A stretch of DNA of 64,000 nucleotides from Tragulus kanchil (GCA_022376925.1 JAIOJX010000005.1:12180501-12244500), one strand, 5' to 3'; positions 1 through 12,031 are shown, counted from the first letter of the stretch. The notes: a model not told the origin generated them from the sequence alone. Numbers and translations are program-made.

Positions 1-173
1 GGAGCAGCTGGGACGGTGTGTCCAATTAGGAGCCAGTGCTCTGGAGTGCATGCGCCCGGAGCCAATGCTCTGCAATGACAGGCCACTGCAATGGGAGGCC
101 CACATAGGCTGAAGAATAAAGATGGATGAGAATAAATAACCAATCAAAGAGGCCAAAATTTAAAAAAAAGAAA
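1..173 (+). mobile_element. CHR-like SINE, 5' end cut by the window edge
   Basis: The body contains gtgtccaattaggagcc, a tgcatgcgcccgg segment, and an A-rich tail of the form gaataaagatggatgagaataaata. The same body recurs at 10821, 11784, 46303 and 55886 (plus) and 30576 (minus), so it is one SINE subfamily. The tRNA-like head lies outside the window. Confidence 0.85.
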
Positions 174-177
174 GACT

Positions 178-645
178 GACTACATGACAGGCACTACTCT
201 GAATTATTTGTGTGTTACATATGTTAACTTTCCTAATGCAATCACCATAACAAACCTATAAGGTAGGTGCTACTATATTTCATCTGCATCTACCTGTACA
301 TGTACATGTCATCTACATTTCGCAGATAAGAACACTGAGCTCCGACGAACTGGGATACTGGGTTGACATCTATACACTATCATGTATAAAACGGACAACT
401 AGTGAGGACCTACCATGTAGCCCAGGGAACTCTACTCAGTGCTCTGTGGTGACCTAAACTGGAAGGAAATCCTAAAAAGAGGGAATATGTGTATACATAT
501 AGTTGATTCACTCTGTTAAAGCAGTATAGGCAACTATACTTCAATAAAAAAATGAGGTCCAGAGAAGTTTAAAACCTTTCTAGTTTACAGCTTATATGTG
601 GCAAAGCTAGGACTTCTACCAAATCCACGCTCTTAAATAATACGC
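178..645 (+). mobile_element. MIR SINE relic interrupted by an L1 3' end
   Basis: The left part (about 178-362) reads like the MIR core and the right part (about 552-645) resumes with an atgaggtccagagaag stretch typical of the MIR 3' half. Between them (about 363-551) sits a ruminant L1 3'-UTR-like segment that includes a tatgtgtatacatatagttg stretch and ends in a short A-rich tail. The order suggests an L1 tail inserted into an older MIR. Part of this region is repeated at 1421-1780 by the local duplication. Confidence 0.6.
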
Positions 646-2557
646 TGCCTCTAGACCCCATAATTTTTGTAGCCAGTGGACCCATGGCACATGCACAAAT
701 TTATTTCACAAGCATGCCCGTTTGCAGAGCACCTGTTCACAGCCAGGTTCTCTCCCGGATGGTAGAGAAACGCATCTTCAAAGCGCTGCTCACACGTGAT
801 CAAAGTCCTCTGCCTTCCCTTTCAACCTTCAGCCGCCCGTCTGCAGCTTCCACAGCTCAGCTGCAGGGGCCCGTGGGCCATTCCTCATCATACCCTGTGC
901 TCTTCAAGCTGCCACGAACAAGCCTCTCCCTCCTCTCCGAGTCTGGTGAAATTCTTCTTCTCTAAGGCCCAGCCCCCATCCTGTCTTGTCCAGAACTCCC
1001 AGAGCCCCTGGATGAATTCCTCTCCCTTCCCCTTGCATTTATAGACACATTTCTCAGTGCTTCTGTCTTCTCACCTCTCAGGGAGGATGAGCTTCTTAAG
1101 AAGAAAAAAAAAAATTAAGTCTTTTTCATCCTCTACATCCCCAGCGTTAATATATACATATGTGCGTATGCAAAGTGAAAGCATTAGTCACTCAGTCGCA
1201 TACGACTCTTTGGGACCCCGCGGACTGCAGCCCGCCAGGCTCCTCTGGCCTATGGGACTCTCCAGACAAGAATTCTGGAGTGGGTAGCCGTATCCTTCTC
1301 CAGGGGGTCTTTCTGATCCAGAGATCGAAACTGGGCCTCCCACATTGCAGGCAGATTCTTTACCATCTGAGCCACCACAAAGATGTGTCATGTCTATATT
1401 TCGATGTATATATCATTATACTGCATCTACCTGTACATGTACATGTCATCTACATTTCGCAGATAAGAACACTGAGCTCCGACGAACTGGGATACTGGGT
1501 TGACATCTATACACTATCATGTATAAAACGGACAACTAGTGAGGACCTACCATGTAGCCCAGGGAACTCTACTCAGTGCTCTGTGGTGACCTAAACTGGA
1601 AGGAAATCCTAAAAAGAGGGAATATGTGTATACATATAGTTGATTCACTCTGTTAAAGCAGTATAGGCAACTATACTTCAATAAAAAAATGAGGTCCAGA
1701 GAAGTTTAAAACCTTTCTAGTTTACAGCTTATATGTGGCAAAGCTAGGACTTCTACCAAATCCACGCTCTTAAATAATACGCTGCCTCTAGACCCCATAA
1801 TTTTTGTAGCCAGTGGACCCATGGCACATGCACAAATTTATTTCACAAGCATGCCCGTTTGCAGAGCACCTGTTCACAGCCAGGTTCTCTCCCGGATGGT
1901 AGAGAAACGCATCTTCAAAGCGCTGCTCACACGTGATCAAAGTCCTCTGCCTTCCCTTTCAACCTTCAGCCGCCCGTCTGCAGCTTCCACAGCTCAGCTG
2001 CAGGGGCCCGTGGGCCATTCCTCATCATACCCTGTGCTCTTCAAGCTGCCACGAACAAGCCTCTCCCTCCTCTCCGAGTCTGGTGAAATTCTTCTTCTCT
2101 AAGGCCCACCCCCCATCCTGTCTTGTCCAGAACTCCCAGAGCCCCTGGATGAATTCCTCTCCCTTCCCCTTGCATTTATAGACACATTTCTCAGTGCTTC
2201 TGTCTTCTCACCTCTCAGGGAGGATGAGCTTCTTAAGAAGAAAAAAAAAAATTAAGTCTTTTTCATCCTCTACATCCCCAGCGTTAATATATACATATGT
2301 GCGTATGCAAAGTGAAAGCATTAGTCACTCAGTCGCATACGACTCTTTGGGACCCCGCGGACTGCAGCCCGCCAGGCTCCTCTGGCCTATGGGACTCTCC
2401 AGACAAGAATTCTGGAGTGGGTAGCCGTATCCTTCTCCAGGGGGTCTTTCTGATCCAGAGATCGAAACTGGGCCTCCCACATTGCAGGCAGATTCTTTAC
2501 CATCTGAGCCACCACAAAGATGTGTCATGTCTATATTTCGATGTATATATCATTATA
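284..2557 (+). repeat. Tandem duplication 1, unit 1137 bp
   Basis: Copy A is 284-1420 and copy B is 1421-2557. They are collinear at a constant offset of 1137; the one difference I noticed is a substitution near 970 versus 2108. The break shares only ct. Copy A carries the L1 tail, MIR end, an L2-like end and a BovA SINE, all repeated exactly in copy B. Probably an assembly false duplication. Confidence 0.95.
1172..1378 (-). mobile_element. BovA SINE (antisense), repeated at 2309-2515
   Basis: It reads as the reverse complement of the Bov-tA/BovA consensus: ctcagtcgcatacgactctt at the left, then the ggactgcagcccgccaggct core, and attctttaccatctgagcc at the right, which is the antisense of the tRNA-like head. 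An identical copy follows at +1137 in the duplicated unit. Confidence 0.9.
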
Positions 2558-3084
2558 CTCACGTACGTATGTAAAACATAGAACACTCAAATATAACAAG
2601 TGATCTAAAAATGTCTCCTGAAATGCATGGGTGCCCCCTGGGAAACTAACCACAGCCTAGAGAAGATACAGTTCCTATTTTCAAGGAGCTCCGGGTCTAA
2701 CGGCAGAGATTCTGGAGAAAAGAAAAAGAAAAAAAACACCACAGATTTCTGACAGGTAGACAGTGAGATACAGTGGAAAGACAGAGGCTAGACTTCCGGA
2801 GATGAACATGTAGTCCTGCTACAGCACTGACGACATGAACTTCAACATGCCGTTTTTTCTTCTGAGCTTCAGGTTCATCCTCGGTCAAAGGAAGAGGGAT
2901 GGTGTAAAGCTTCCTCCCGGATCTACTAGCTATAGCAAGTTGGTGAGCAAACAGGCGACACCAAGAACACTCTGTGAAGGAGGACGCCCTAGAAGAGACG
3001 TGGCCAACCCTCAGGATCTGGGAGATGAAGGGGACCCTCTCTTTGGCAGCAAGAAGAACCAACGTTGCCGGAGGGAAGGGAGAT
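2558..3084. other. No recognised feature
   Basis: Single-copy DNA of mixed composition. Short open frames on both strands overlap here, but none has a recognisable domain, splice-site context or coding bias that I can see. Confidence 0.5.
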
Positions 3085-3320
3085 AGTTAAGGCACTTGGA
3101 ATGGTCATGTACACACTGTTCTATTTAAAATGGATAACCAATAAGGCCCGACTGTCTAGCACACGGAACTCTGCTCAATGTGGCAGACTGGATGGGGGGC
3201 TTGGGGAATGGATACAGGTATATATATGGCCAAGCCCACTGGCTGTCTCCCTGAAACTACCATAACATGGTTAATCAGCTATACTCTAATATAAAATAAA
3301 AACTTCAAGAAAAAAAAAGA
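3085..3320 (+). mobile_element. 5'-truncated L1 3' end
   Basis: The stretch matches the cetartiodactyl L1 3'-UTR pattern: tatttaaaatggataaccaa, then tagcacacggaactctgctc, then a gctatactctaatataaaat end and an A-rich tail. A related element is at 43822-44079. Its right part is repeated at 4315-4482 by duplication 2. Confidence 0.75.
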
Positions 3321-5388
3321 AAAGAAGCAACCAATTATGACATGTGATAAAATCAATAAAATTCAGAAGAGGACTCTATCCAGAAAGCACTGAAGTAACA
3401 GAGAGTGCTGTGAGGACCGATCAAACAGAGAGGGGAAGGTCTGAGTGGAGCCCAGAAGGACAGTTGGGAAGGAAGCGATGGTTACCCATCTGTGAATGTG
3501 GCCACAATCACACCATCATTAGAGGGGCCCATGCCCGCATGGCACAGAAAGTGCCAGGCCTGCCCTCCACTGAGACTGAGACCTCCCCAGGAGCCGTCTA
3601 CCACCCCAGCGCTGATCCCCGGAGCGCTGGTTGAGCAGCGTTCTAATAACTGGCTTTGCTTTCCAGCTTCTGGTGTGATGAGATGGAGGAACGCTCCCTT
3701 CTTTAGCAGCCAGAACAGGGCTTCCTCCGGGGACAGTCCGATACTTACCAGGAAGCAATCCACTGATCAACCACACGGGTGGAGGAACGAGAACCCAAGA
3801 GGCAACCACAAGGCTGATTTGTCTTCTAAAGAAGTCAAGTCTTAATACCTTCAGGTCCTTTATTTTGTGAGCATGTCAATGGTATATTAACTTGGGTGTA
3901 TAACTTAACTTTGGGTATATAAACTTGACTATGAGTTTGATGATAAATTAGTTGCTCTGCTTGATAAAAATGTGAAGAATTTGGGACTTCCCTGTCAGGC
4001 CAGTGGTTAAGATACCACACTTCCACTTTAGGGGGCACAGGTTCAATCCCTGGTCAGGGAATTAAGATCCCACATGCCACAGAGTGCTACCAAAACATAG
4101 GCGGAGGGCGTGTAAAGAATTTGAAAATTACAGAAATATCTGGGTGAGCAGTGCGGTGGATTCAAGGGACTCTGGCAAGAACAGAATATTCAATGGGAAT
4201 ATTAAGAGGCTTGCTGTTGAGGATATTTGATCTTTTGGAAAAAAAGTCTTCGCAGCTCTTTTGGAGAAACCTGAAGAGGTTCTAAACTCTGCATCCAGAG
4301 ACAGCATAGGGCCCACTGTCTAGCACACGGAACTCTGCTCAATGTGGCAGACTGGATGGGGGCTTGGGAATGGATACAGGTATATATATGGCCAAGCCCA
4401 CTGGCTGTCTCCCTGAAACTACCATAACATGGTTAATCAGCTATACTCTAATATAAAATAAAAACTTCAAGAAAAAAAAAGAAAAGAAGCAACCAATTAT
4501 GACATGTGATAAAATCAATAAAATTCAGAAGAGGACTCTATCCAGAAAGCACTGAAGTAACAGAGAGTGCTGTGAGGACCGATCAAACAGAGAGGGGAAG
4601 GTCTGAGTGGAGCCCAGAAGGACAGTTGGGAAGGAAGCGATGGTTACCCATCTGTGAATGTGGCCACAATCACACCATCATTAGAGGGGCCCATGCCCGC
4701 ATGGCACAGAAAGTGCCAGGCCTGCCCTCCACTGAGACTGAGACCTCCCCAGGAGCCGTCTACCACCCCAGCGCTGATCCCCGGAGCGCTGGTTGAGCAG
4801 CGTTCTAATAACTGGCTTTGCTTTCCAGCTTCTGGTGTGATGAGATGGAGGAACGCTCCCTTCTTTAGCAGCCAGAACAGGGCTTCCTCCGGGGACAGTC
4901 CGATACTTACCAGGAAGCAATCCACTGATCAACCACACGGGTGGAGGAACGAGAACCCAAGAGGCAACCACAAGGCTGATTTGTCTTCTAAAGAAGTCAA
5001 GTCTTAATACCTTCAGGTCCTTTATTTTGTGAGCATGTCAATGGTATATTAACTTGGGTGTATAACTTAACTTTGGGTATATAAACTTGACTATGAGTTT
5101 GATGATAAATTAGTTGCTCTGCTTGATAAAAATGTGAAGAATTTGGGACTTCCCTGTCAGGCCAGTGGTTAAGATACCACACTTCCACTTTAGGGGGCAC
5201 AGGTTCAATCCCTGGTCAGGGAATTAAGATCCCACATGCCACAGAGTGCTACCAAAACATAGGCGGAGGGCGTGTAAAGAATTTGAAAATTACAGAAATA
5301 TCTGGGTGAGCAGTGCGGTGGATTCAAGGGACTCTGGCAAGAACAGAATATTCAATGGGAATTTTAAGAGGCTTGCTGTTGAGGATAT
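3151..5388 (+). repeat. Tandem duplication 2, unit about 1163 bp
   Basis: Copy A is about 3151-4314 and copy B about 4315-5388. The offset is 1164 at the start and 1162 after two G-run indels. Copy A's tail (4227-4309) carries a shortened version of sequence that appears in full at 5389-5498 and again at 6510-6620, so this duplication overlaps duplication 3. Collapse of copy A's tail next to the join is typical of a poor contig end. Confidence 0.95.
3983..4110 (+). mobile_element. Short CHR-type SINE, repeated at 5145-5272
   Basis: It starts with gggacttccctgtcaggcca, has the B-box-like ggttcaatccctggtcaggg, and then the aagatcccacatgcc motif. It is flanked by 13-bp direct repeats tgtgaagaatttg (3971-3983) and tgtaaagaatttg (4111-4123), an apparent target-site duplication with one mismatch. 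Confidence 0.85.
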
Positions 5389-5818
5389 GATTTAAGTCTC
5401 TTCCTCCATCTTTCTTACAGAGAATTCAAGAAAGTCTTCGCAGCTCTTTTGGAGAAACCTGAAGAGGTTCTAAACTCTGCATCCAGAGACAGCATAGACA
5501 GCCCCTCGAGCACAGAGGGGAAGAGTAGACATGCATGTCCCCGGGGGAGTGGCTGGGGCGGGGAGGCCCTGGGTCACTGCCACAGATATAGCCCCGTCGT
5601 AAGGTGGCAGCCCGGCACTCTCTGGCACACATCGCCCTGGTGAGACTGAGGTGAGATTGCATCAGCCTCTCAGAGGAGGATCGCCGCTGATGAAGCCATG
5701 GAGCACAGTTTCTAAGCTCATTCAGCTGGGGAACCGGCAGGAAAGCCCAGCGGCCTTCTCATCCTCAGTGCAGTCTTCTTCACCATCCCAGAAAGACTCC
5801 TGAGATCCACAGGCTTGT

Positions 5819-5897
5819 CAGCAGAGGCCCCGCCCACGCAGCAGAGGCCCCGCCCACGCAGCAGAGGCCCCGCCCACGCAGCAGAGGCCCCGCCCAC
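5819..5897 (+). repeat. 20-bp GC-rich minisatellite with EGR1/Zif268 sites; repeated at 6940-7018
   Basis: Four units of cagcagaggccccgcccacg (the last lacks its final base). The first three junctions create cgcccacgc, the exact reverse complement of the Zif268/EGR1 site gcgtgggcg, at 5831-5839, 5851-5859 and 5871-5879. The units are identical, so the array is young or homogenised. The second array at 6940-7018 belongs to copy B of duplication 3. Confidence 0.9.
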
Positions 5898-6131
5898 TAC
5901 GCTCCTCAGCCGTGACCTTGGGAGGCTGAGCCACGAGGCTGGTGGAAGACAGTACCTGGCCTCCGTAACATCCACTTCACAACTTTTATGTCCCTGCCCC
6001 TAACTCTTGTTCTCATAAAACTTCCCCATTTCCTTCTGAGCAAGTCACTGACTGAAGCTTTCTACCGGATGCTACACAGGCTCATTTCAACAAGCCCCTC
6101 TCCCCGCTGCCATCTCCAGAAGCACATTCCC

Positions 6132-6139
6132 TGACGTCA
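6132..6139. promoter_or_regulatory. Perfect CRE palindrome tgacgtca; repeated at 7253-7260
   Basis: An 8-base full CREB/ATF consensus lies about 235 bp downstream of the EGR1-site minisatellite. There is no adjacent gene to support promoter function, so this is a sequence match only. Confidence 0.3.
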
Positions 6140-7565
6140 CTGTCTGTCAGTGATCTGTCCCCAGAAGTCACTGCAGAATCCAGGAGCCTGCTCGCTAGTT
6201 CTGCACGTAGATGAGGACATCAAAGCACAGAAGGCAGACAGATCTGAGCTGGAATCTCCCACCTGCACACACTCACATCCTGTCCCGGCTAAATTACTAA
6301 TTACTTTGTGAGAGTAAATGAAATGGCACAGGGGGGAGAGAAGACCAGAGAAGACGGCAGACACTGGATGCCTCGGAAGATCTAAGCCTCAGGCTTTGTG
6401 CGTCCCTTTGGCGAGGAGGACCACGCCAGCCGAGCCAACAGCAGCTGCATTCAATCTGGCAAGAACAGAATATTCAATGGGAATTTTAAGAGGCTTGTGT
6501 TGAGGATATGATTTAAGTCTCTTCCTCCATCTTTCTTACAGAGAATTCAAGAAAGTCTTCGCAGCTCTTTTGGAGAAACCTGAAGAGGTTCTAAACTCTG
6601 CATCCAGAGACAGCATAGACAGCCCCTCGAGCACAGAGGGGAAGAGTAGACATGCATGTCCCCGGGGGAGTGGCTGGGGCGGGGAGGCCCTGGGTCACTG
6701 CCACAGATATAGCCCCGTCGTAAGGTGGCAGCCCGGCACTCTCTGGCACACATCGCCCTGGTGAGACTGAGGTGAGATTGCATCAGCCTCTCAGAGGAGG
6801 ATCGCCGCTGATGAAGCCATGGAGCACAGTTTCTAAGCTCATTCAGCTGGGGAACCGGCAGGAAAGCCCAGCGGCCTTCTCATCCTCAGTGCAGTCTTCT
6901 TCACCATCCCAGAAAGACTCCTGAGATCCACAGGCTTGTCAGCAGAGGCCCCGCCCACGCAGCAGAGGCCCCGCCCACGCAGCAGAGGCCCCGCCCACGC
7001 AGCAGAGGCCCCGCCCACTACGCTCCTCAGCCGTGACCTTGGGAGGCTGAGCCACGAGGCTGGTGGAAGACAGTACCTGGCCTCCGTAACATCCACTTCA
7101 CAACTTTTATGTCCCTGCCCCTAACTCTTGTTCTCATAAAACTTCCCCATTTCCTTCTGAGCAAGTCACTGACTGAAGCTTTCTACCGGATGCTACACAG
7201 GCTCATTTCAACAAGCCCCTCTCCCCGCTGCCATCTCCAGAAGCACATTCCCTGACGTCACTGTCTGTCAGTGATCTGTCCCCAGAAGTCACTGCAGAAT
7301 CCAGGAGCCTGCTCGCTAGTTCTGCACGTAGATGAGGACATCAAAGCACAGAAGGCAGACAGATCTGAGCTGGAATCTCCCCACCTGCACACACTCACAT
7401 CCTGTCCCGGCTAAATTACTAATTACTTTGTGAGAGTAAATGAAATGGCACAGGGGAGGGAGAGAAGACCAAGAGAAGACGGCAGACACTGGATGCCTCG
7501 GAAGATCTAAGCCTCAGGCTTTGTGCGTCCCTTTGGCGAGGGAGGACCACGCCAGCCCGGGCCAG

Positions 7566-8780
7566 CAGCAACAGCAGCTGTGAAGAGAGAAGCCAACTTC
7601 AAGGAACTGCAACAGGAAAGAAAAAAGGGGAAACATAAATCAAAAAATCCCCAGGAAGGATCAGATCGTCCTTTCCTGAGCATGCTCACAACTCCCTGCC
7701 ACTCGCCTGAAAGGCAAGTCAGGATAATGCAAACCAGGTGCTTTCACTTCCTACCATAATGGCTGGCAAGACCATCAATGGAGAAAAATAAAAACAACAA
7801 CAGCATCTGAAGAGCATCTGGGTTTAAACACATCGCAGGCATATTTTTTCTTTCTTCTCCAAGTAGGTGTCTGTTCTGCATTTATATTGTAATGGCATCA
7901 AGGGGAGACAAGGAACCAAGACCCTTTTTAGACAAGAGCTCCCCAGTCTTGAGAGTCACGCCCATGTTCGGGATATTTTTCATTTTTTTTTTAAAGGAAA
8001 GAAAATACTGATGACAGGAGATGTTGCTTCAGGGAGGCCATAGGAAGTCTTAAATTGTGGGAGATACGAATGCTCAAAGGTAACCCCAGGCAAACATAAA
8101 AACTAGAAACTTAGAAAGCACCAAAAGTAATCTTCCCCTGACGACCTCCTCACAGGCTGCCCCCTTCCACAAAAGAAAAAAAAAAAAACCATAAATGTCC
8201 TCGGGAACACAGACAACATTTTTCAGAAGTAAGACCTTAGAATGGAATGAAAAGAAAACTTCTCTTTTATACCAATGTCTCCAGTTAACCTGTCTGAGGA
8301 TGTACACAGATTCTTCAAAGAAAGGAGGAGAGGGTGTGATAAGAACACACCAGAGGATGACAGCCCCTCACACAACTCAGCTAAGGGCCCAGAGCTCTCA
8401 GAGCAGCCCAGACTGGAACTGGAGACCAGAGTCACACTTCCAGTCCCTCAGCCCGTTTCTGTCTCTCTCTCTCTCTCTCTGCATTTCTGCTCTGGACTTT
8501 TTCAACCAGTTTCTTCTGCTCGCCCCTCTGAATCCTAATCCAGAATGCTGACCCCGGGGGCCTGCGTCCCTACAGCCTTTCAGTACCTGGGCTCCACAGC
8601 CAATGGGAGCACCTCAGGACAAACTTCTAGGAGACGACCTGACGGTGGCTTAGTTCACTTGTTCGAACCAAGCCATACCAGACACGGGGGAAGCTCCAGT
8701 CAGGAGTGCTTCCTGGCTCTAAACCAGCTATTGCTTTCTCCCGTCAAGTAGTAGGGAAGGCGCCCTCAGAAGCAGACATG
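7566..8780. other. No recognised gene; short TC tract
   Basis: A mostly unassigned stretch with several A-rich runs (7985-7995, 8176-8190). A (TC)n tract of about 19 bases is at 8462-8480. Duplication 4 begins at 8524. Open frames here overlap on both strands and show no domain. Confidence 0.5.
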
Positions 8781-10674
8781 AGGACTTCCCTGGGGGTCCG
8801 GTGGTTACGAATGCACTTGCCAACGCCAGGGACATGAGTTCGATCCCTGGTCCAGGAAGATCCCACATGCTAAGGGGCAACTAAGCTGGTGTGCCACAAC
8901 TCCTGAGCCCACAGGCCACAACAAGAGAAGCCCAAGCGCCGCAACCAGAGAGCAGCCCCAGTCTGAATCTAGAGAAAAGCCTGCACAGCAACCAAGACCC
9001 AGCACAGCCAAAACTTAATTAAAAAGAAAAATGGAGAATCACACAAGAGAGGGGGGAAAGACTACAGGCAGCAAGTGCTTCATTTTTTCTTTACTTGACT
9101 ATGTTCATATGTATATAATTTGTGTGATGCTGTCTTGTCACTAGCTACAAGTCCCATAGGATAACAGGACCACAGGACAGAAGGTTGGGTTGGGTTTTTG
9201 CATGAGACCCTTTGTGATTTCAAGGTCTGGGACACAAACCCGAGACCACAGCCCTGAGCTTGCCTGGCAAAAATCGGGGACACTTTCTGCAAGAGTGGGA
9301 CCCCTCACCCTGGTCTCCTGAGGGTACCCACAAAGCCAAGAGCATCTCTGGGTAAGAGACCCAATGATTCCAGGGAACCAAAAAGATTCAAAGGTCCCCC
9401 ATCCCAGAAGCAGAGCAGCCCAGGGAAGTGTCTCTCCCCAGGGCTGTTACTGGCCTACGGCGGGGAACCACGTTTCATGGACCAGAACAGGATGGCACAG
9501 GGCTGGGCACAGCCCAGGAAGTGCCCCTCGCACCCAGACACTGTGACATCAACAACAACAAATCACAGTCACCCCATGTTTAGGTGGGGCCCCCACTACA
9601 CCAGGGCTGTTACTGGAACAGCCCTCTGAATCCTAATCCAGAATGCTGACCCCGGGGGCCTGCGTCCCTACAGCCTTTCAGTACCTGGGCTCCACAGCCA
9701 ATGGGAGCACCTCAGGACAAACTTCTAGGAGACGACCTGACGGTGGCTTAGTTCACTTGTTCGAACCAAGCCATACCAGACACGGGGGAAGCTCCAGTCA
9801 GGAGTGCTTCCTGGCTCTAAACCAGCTATTGCTTTCTCCCGTCAAGTAGTAGGGAAGGCGCCCTCAGAAGCAGACATGAGGACTTCCTGGGGTCCGGTGG
9901 TTACGAATGCACTTGCCAACGCCAGGGACATGAGTTCGATCCCTGGTCCAGGAAGATCCCACATGCTAAGGGGCAACTAAGCTGGTGTGCCACAACTCCT
10001 GAGCCCACAGGCCACAACAAGAGAAGCCCAAGCGCCGCAACCAGAGAGCAGCCCCAGTCTGAATCTAGAGAAAAGCCTGCACAGCAACCAAGACCCAGCA
10101 CAGCCAAAACTTAATTAAAAAGAAAAATGGAGAATCACACAAGAGAGGGGGGAAAGACTACAGGCAGCAAGTGCTTCATTTTTTCTTTACTTGACTATGT
10201 TCATATGTATATAATTTGTGTGATGCTGTCTTGTCACTAGCTACAAGTCCCATAGGATAACAGGACCACAGGACAGAAGGTTGGGTTGGGTTTTTGCATG
10301 AGACCCTTTGTGATTTCAAGGTCTGGGACACAAACCCGAGACCACAGCCCTGAGCTTGCCTGGCAAAAATCGGGGACACTTTCTGCAAGAGTGGGACCCC
10401 TCACCCTGGTCTCCTGAGGGTACCCACAAAGCCAAGAGCATCTCTGGGTAAGAGACCCAATGATTCCAGGGAACCAAAAAGATTCAAAGGTCCCCCATCC
10501 CAGAAGCAGAGCAGCCCAGGGAAGTGTCTCTCCCCAGGGCTGTTACTGGCCTACGGCGGGGAACCACGTTTCATGGACCAGAACAGGATGGCACAGGGCT
10601 GGGCACAGCCCAGGAAGTGCCCCTCGCACCCAGACACTGTGACATCAACAACAACAAATCACAGTCACCCCCAT
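8524..10674 (+). repeat. Tandem duplication 4, unit 1098 bp
   Basis: Copy A is 8524-9621 and copy B 9622-10674. Offset is 1098, then 1096 after a C and a G are lost from cttccctggggg. Copy A stops matching at about 9578; the last 40 bases before the join include a stray ccagggctgttactgg that also occurs inside the unit at about 9438, so the join looks scrambled. Confidence 0.95.
8781..9030 (+). mobile_element. CHR-type SINE, repeated at 9879-10126
   Basis: tRNA-like head (ggacttccctgggggtccgg, then gagttcgatccctggtccag), followed by gtgccacaactcctgagccc and agagaagcccaagcgccgca body motifs and an A-rich end. This is the CHR/CHRL layout shared by ruminants and cetaceans. Confidence 0.85.
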
Positions 10675-10820
10675 GTGTTTTCTAGTGGCCTCCTGCGGGA
10701 GTCCCAGCCCTGGAGCAAGCCTGGAGCCAGCGGCCACGGGGTGACTCTCTAGTCTGAGAACAGCTGTGCTCTGGGAGAAAGAAAGGGAACAGATTTTACA
10801 CTCATCAAAAAACATTCAGG

Positions 10821-11146
10821 GGCTTCCCCTGGTGGTCCAGTGGGTAAGGACACCGCCTTGCAGTGCAAGGGGCGCTGGTTCGATCCCTGGCCTGGGAAGA
10901 TCCCACGTGCCGCGGAGCAGCTGGACCGATGTGTCCAATTACCGAGCCGGAGCTCTGGAGCGCATGCGCCCAGAGCCGGTGCTCTGCAACGACAGACGCC
11001 ACCGCGATGGGAGGCCCACAGGAGCCAAAGAACAAAGACGGATGAAAATAGAGAAATGAAAGACCAATAGAAGTGGCCCGCCTGCTCCCCTCCCTCCCTA
11101 ACCTGACCCCCGCCCAAAATAAATAAAATAAATCTTTTAAAAAAAA
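10821..11146 (+). mobile_element. Young CHR-like SINE with an intact NRF1-type palindrome
   Basis: Full-length head ggcttcccctggtggtccag, B-box-like ctggttcgatccctggcctg, the ccgatgtgtccaattaccga segment, gcgcatgcgc at 10960-10969, and an A-rich tail. A perfect target-site duplication aaaaaacattcagg flanks it at 10807-10820 and 11147-11160, showing a recent, complete insertion. The 3' part has extra C-rich sequence (about 11075-11115) not seen in its relatives. Confidence 0.92.
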
Positions 11147-11160
11147 AAAAAACATTCAGG

Positions 11161-11768
11161 TGTAACTTGGGCAGGAACCCTTTTAGAGGCAGTTGTAAAA
11201 TACGATAGCGAACGGTCATAGACGTTCCAATGTTATGAGGGCATCTGTGTGTGTCTGTGTATGTCTTTAAGAAGACAAGCATCTTCCTACAACAGCTTAA
11301 GTTCAGCCCCTCTCAGCTGTAAGAGGCCAGATGAACTGACTGCTCAGGACTCTACCTGGAGAACTGGTACCCAAGCGTCTAAGGGACTAGAATTAATGTT
11401 CCACATTCTGTTAAAAGACACATAATAATATCATTACTGACAGACGCAATTACACATTCTAATGAGGCACTGTCACATGTTAATAGTAGTTATGGTCATT
11501 TTAAAATAATTAGCAGTAAAGCGTAGGCGATACATCATTACAGTATGCAAATACATTCCTGTCCTATAAGCAGGCACGTCATGATGCCCAAGACTTTCTC
11601 AGATGAACCTCTCTTCAGAGTCAGCTTTGCCCACAGCATTCCTCAGCCCTCTCCCAATTTCCTTCCAAATAGATCAAGCCCCAACTTCCCTTGATAAGAA
11701 TAGCCAGTAGTCTTCTAAATTTCCCCAGAAACATTGTCAGGATTTTGCACAGCTACAAGGAAGAAATT
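11161..11768. other. No recognised feature
   Basis: AT-rich single-copy sequence with no repeat or coding signal that I recognise. Confidence 0.5.
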
Positions 11769-11783
11769 AATACTGGAGCCAAG

Positions 11784-12031
11784 GGCTTCCCTGGTGGTCC
11801 AGTGGATAAAGAGTCTGCCTTGCAATGCAAGGGATGCCAGTTCGATCCCTGGCCGGGGGAGATTCCACGTGCCGTGGAGCGGCTGGACCAGTGTGTCCAA
11901 TTACGAGCCAGTGCTCTGGAGCGCACGCACCCAGAGCCAGTGCTCTGCAACAAGAGAGGCCACTGCAATCGGAGGCCCACACAGGCCAAAGAATAAAGAT
12001 GGGAGAAAAATAAATAAATATAAAACCAATA
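11784..12031 (+). mobile_element. Young CHR-like SINE
   Basis: Same subfamily as 10821 and 46303: head ggcttccctggtggtccagt, B-box-like cagttcgatccctggccggg, gtgtgtccaattacgagcca, and an aataaagatggg end. Imperfect direct repeats aatactggagccaag (11769-11783) and aatataggagcccag (about 12032-12046) flank it. Its NRF1-like site is altered to gcgcacgcac. Confidence 0.9.

Larger units (their letters stand above)
5333..7565 (+). repeat. Tandem duplication 3, unit about 1122 bp
   Basis: Copy A is about 5333-6454 and copy B about 6455-7565. Offset is 1122 falling to 1121 after a one-base deletion near 6498. The last part of copy A (about 6330-6454) lacks several bases that copy B keeps (for example gggaggga versus ggggga runs, and a shortened ccagccgagcc), so the copies diverge only next to the join. 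Confidence 0.95.

Noticed and set aside
5819..7018. Two independent EGR1-site minisatellites
   Set aside because: The second array is the copy in duplication 3; probably a single locus.
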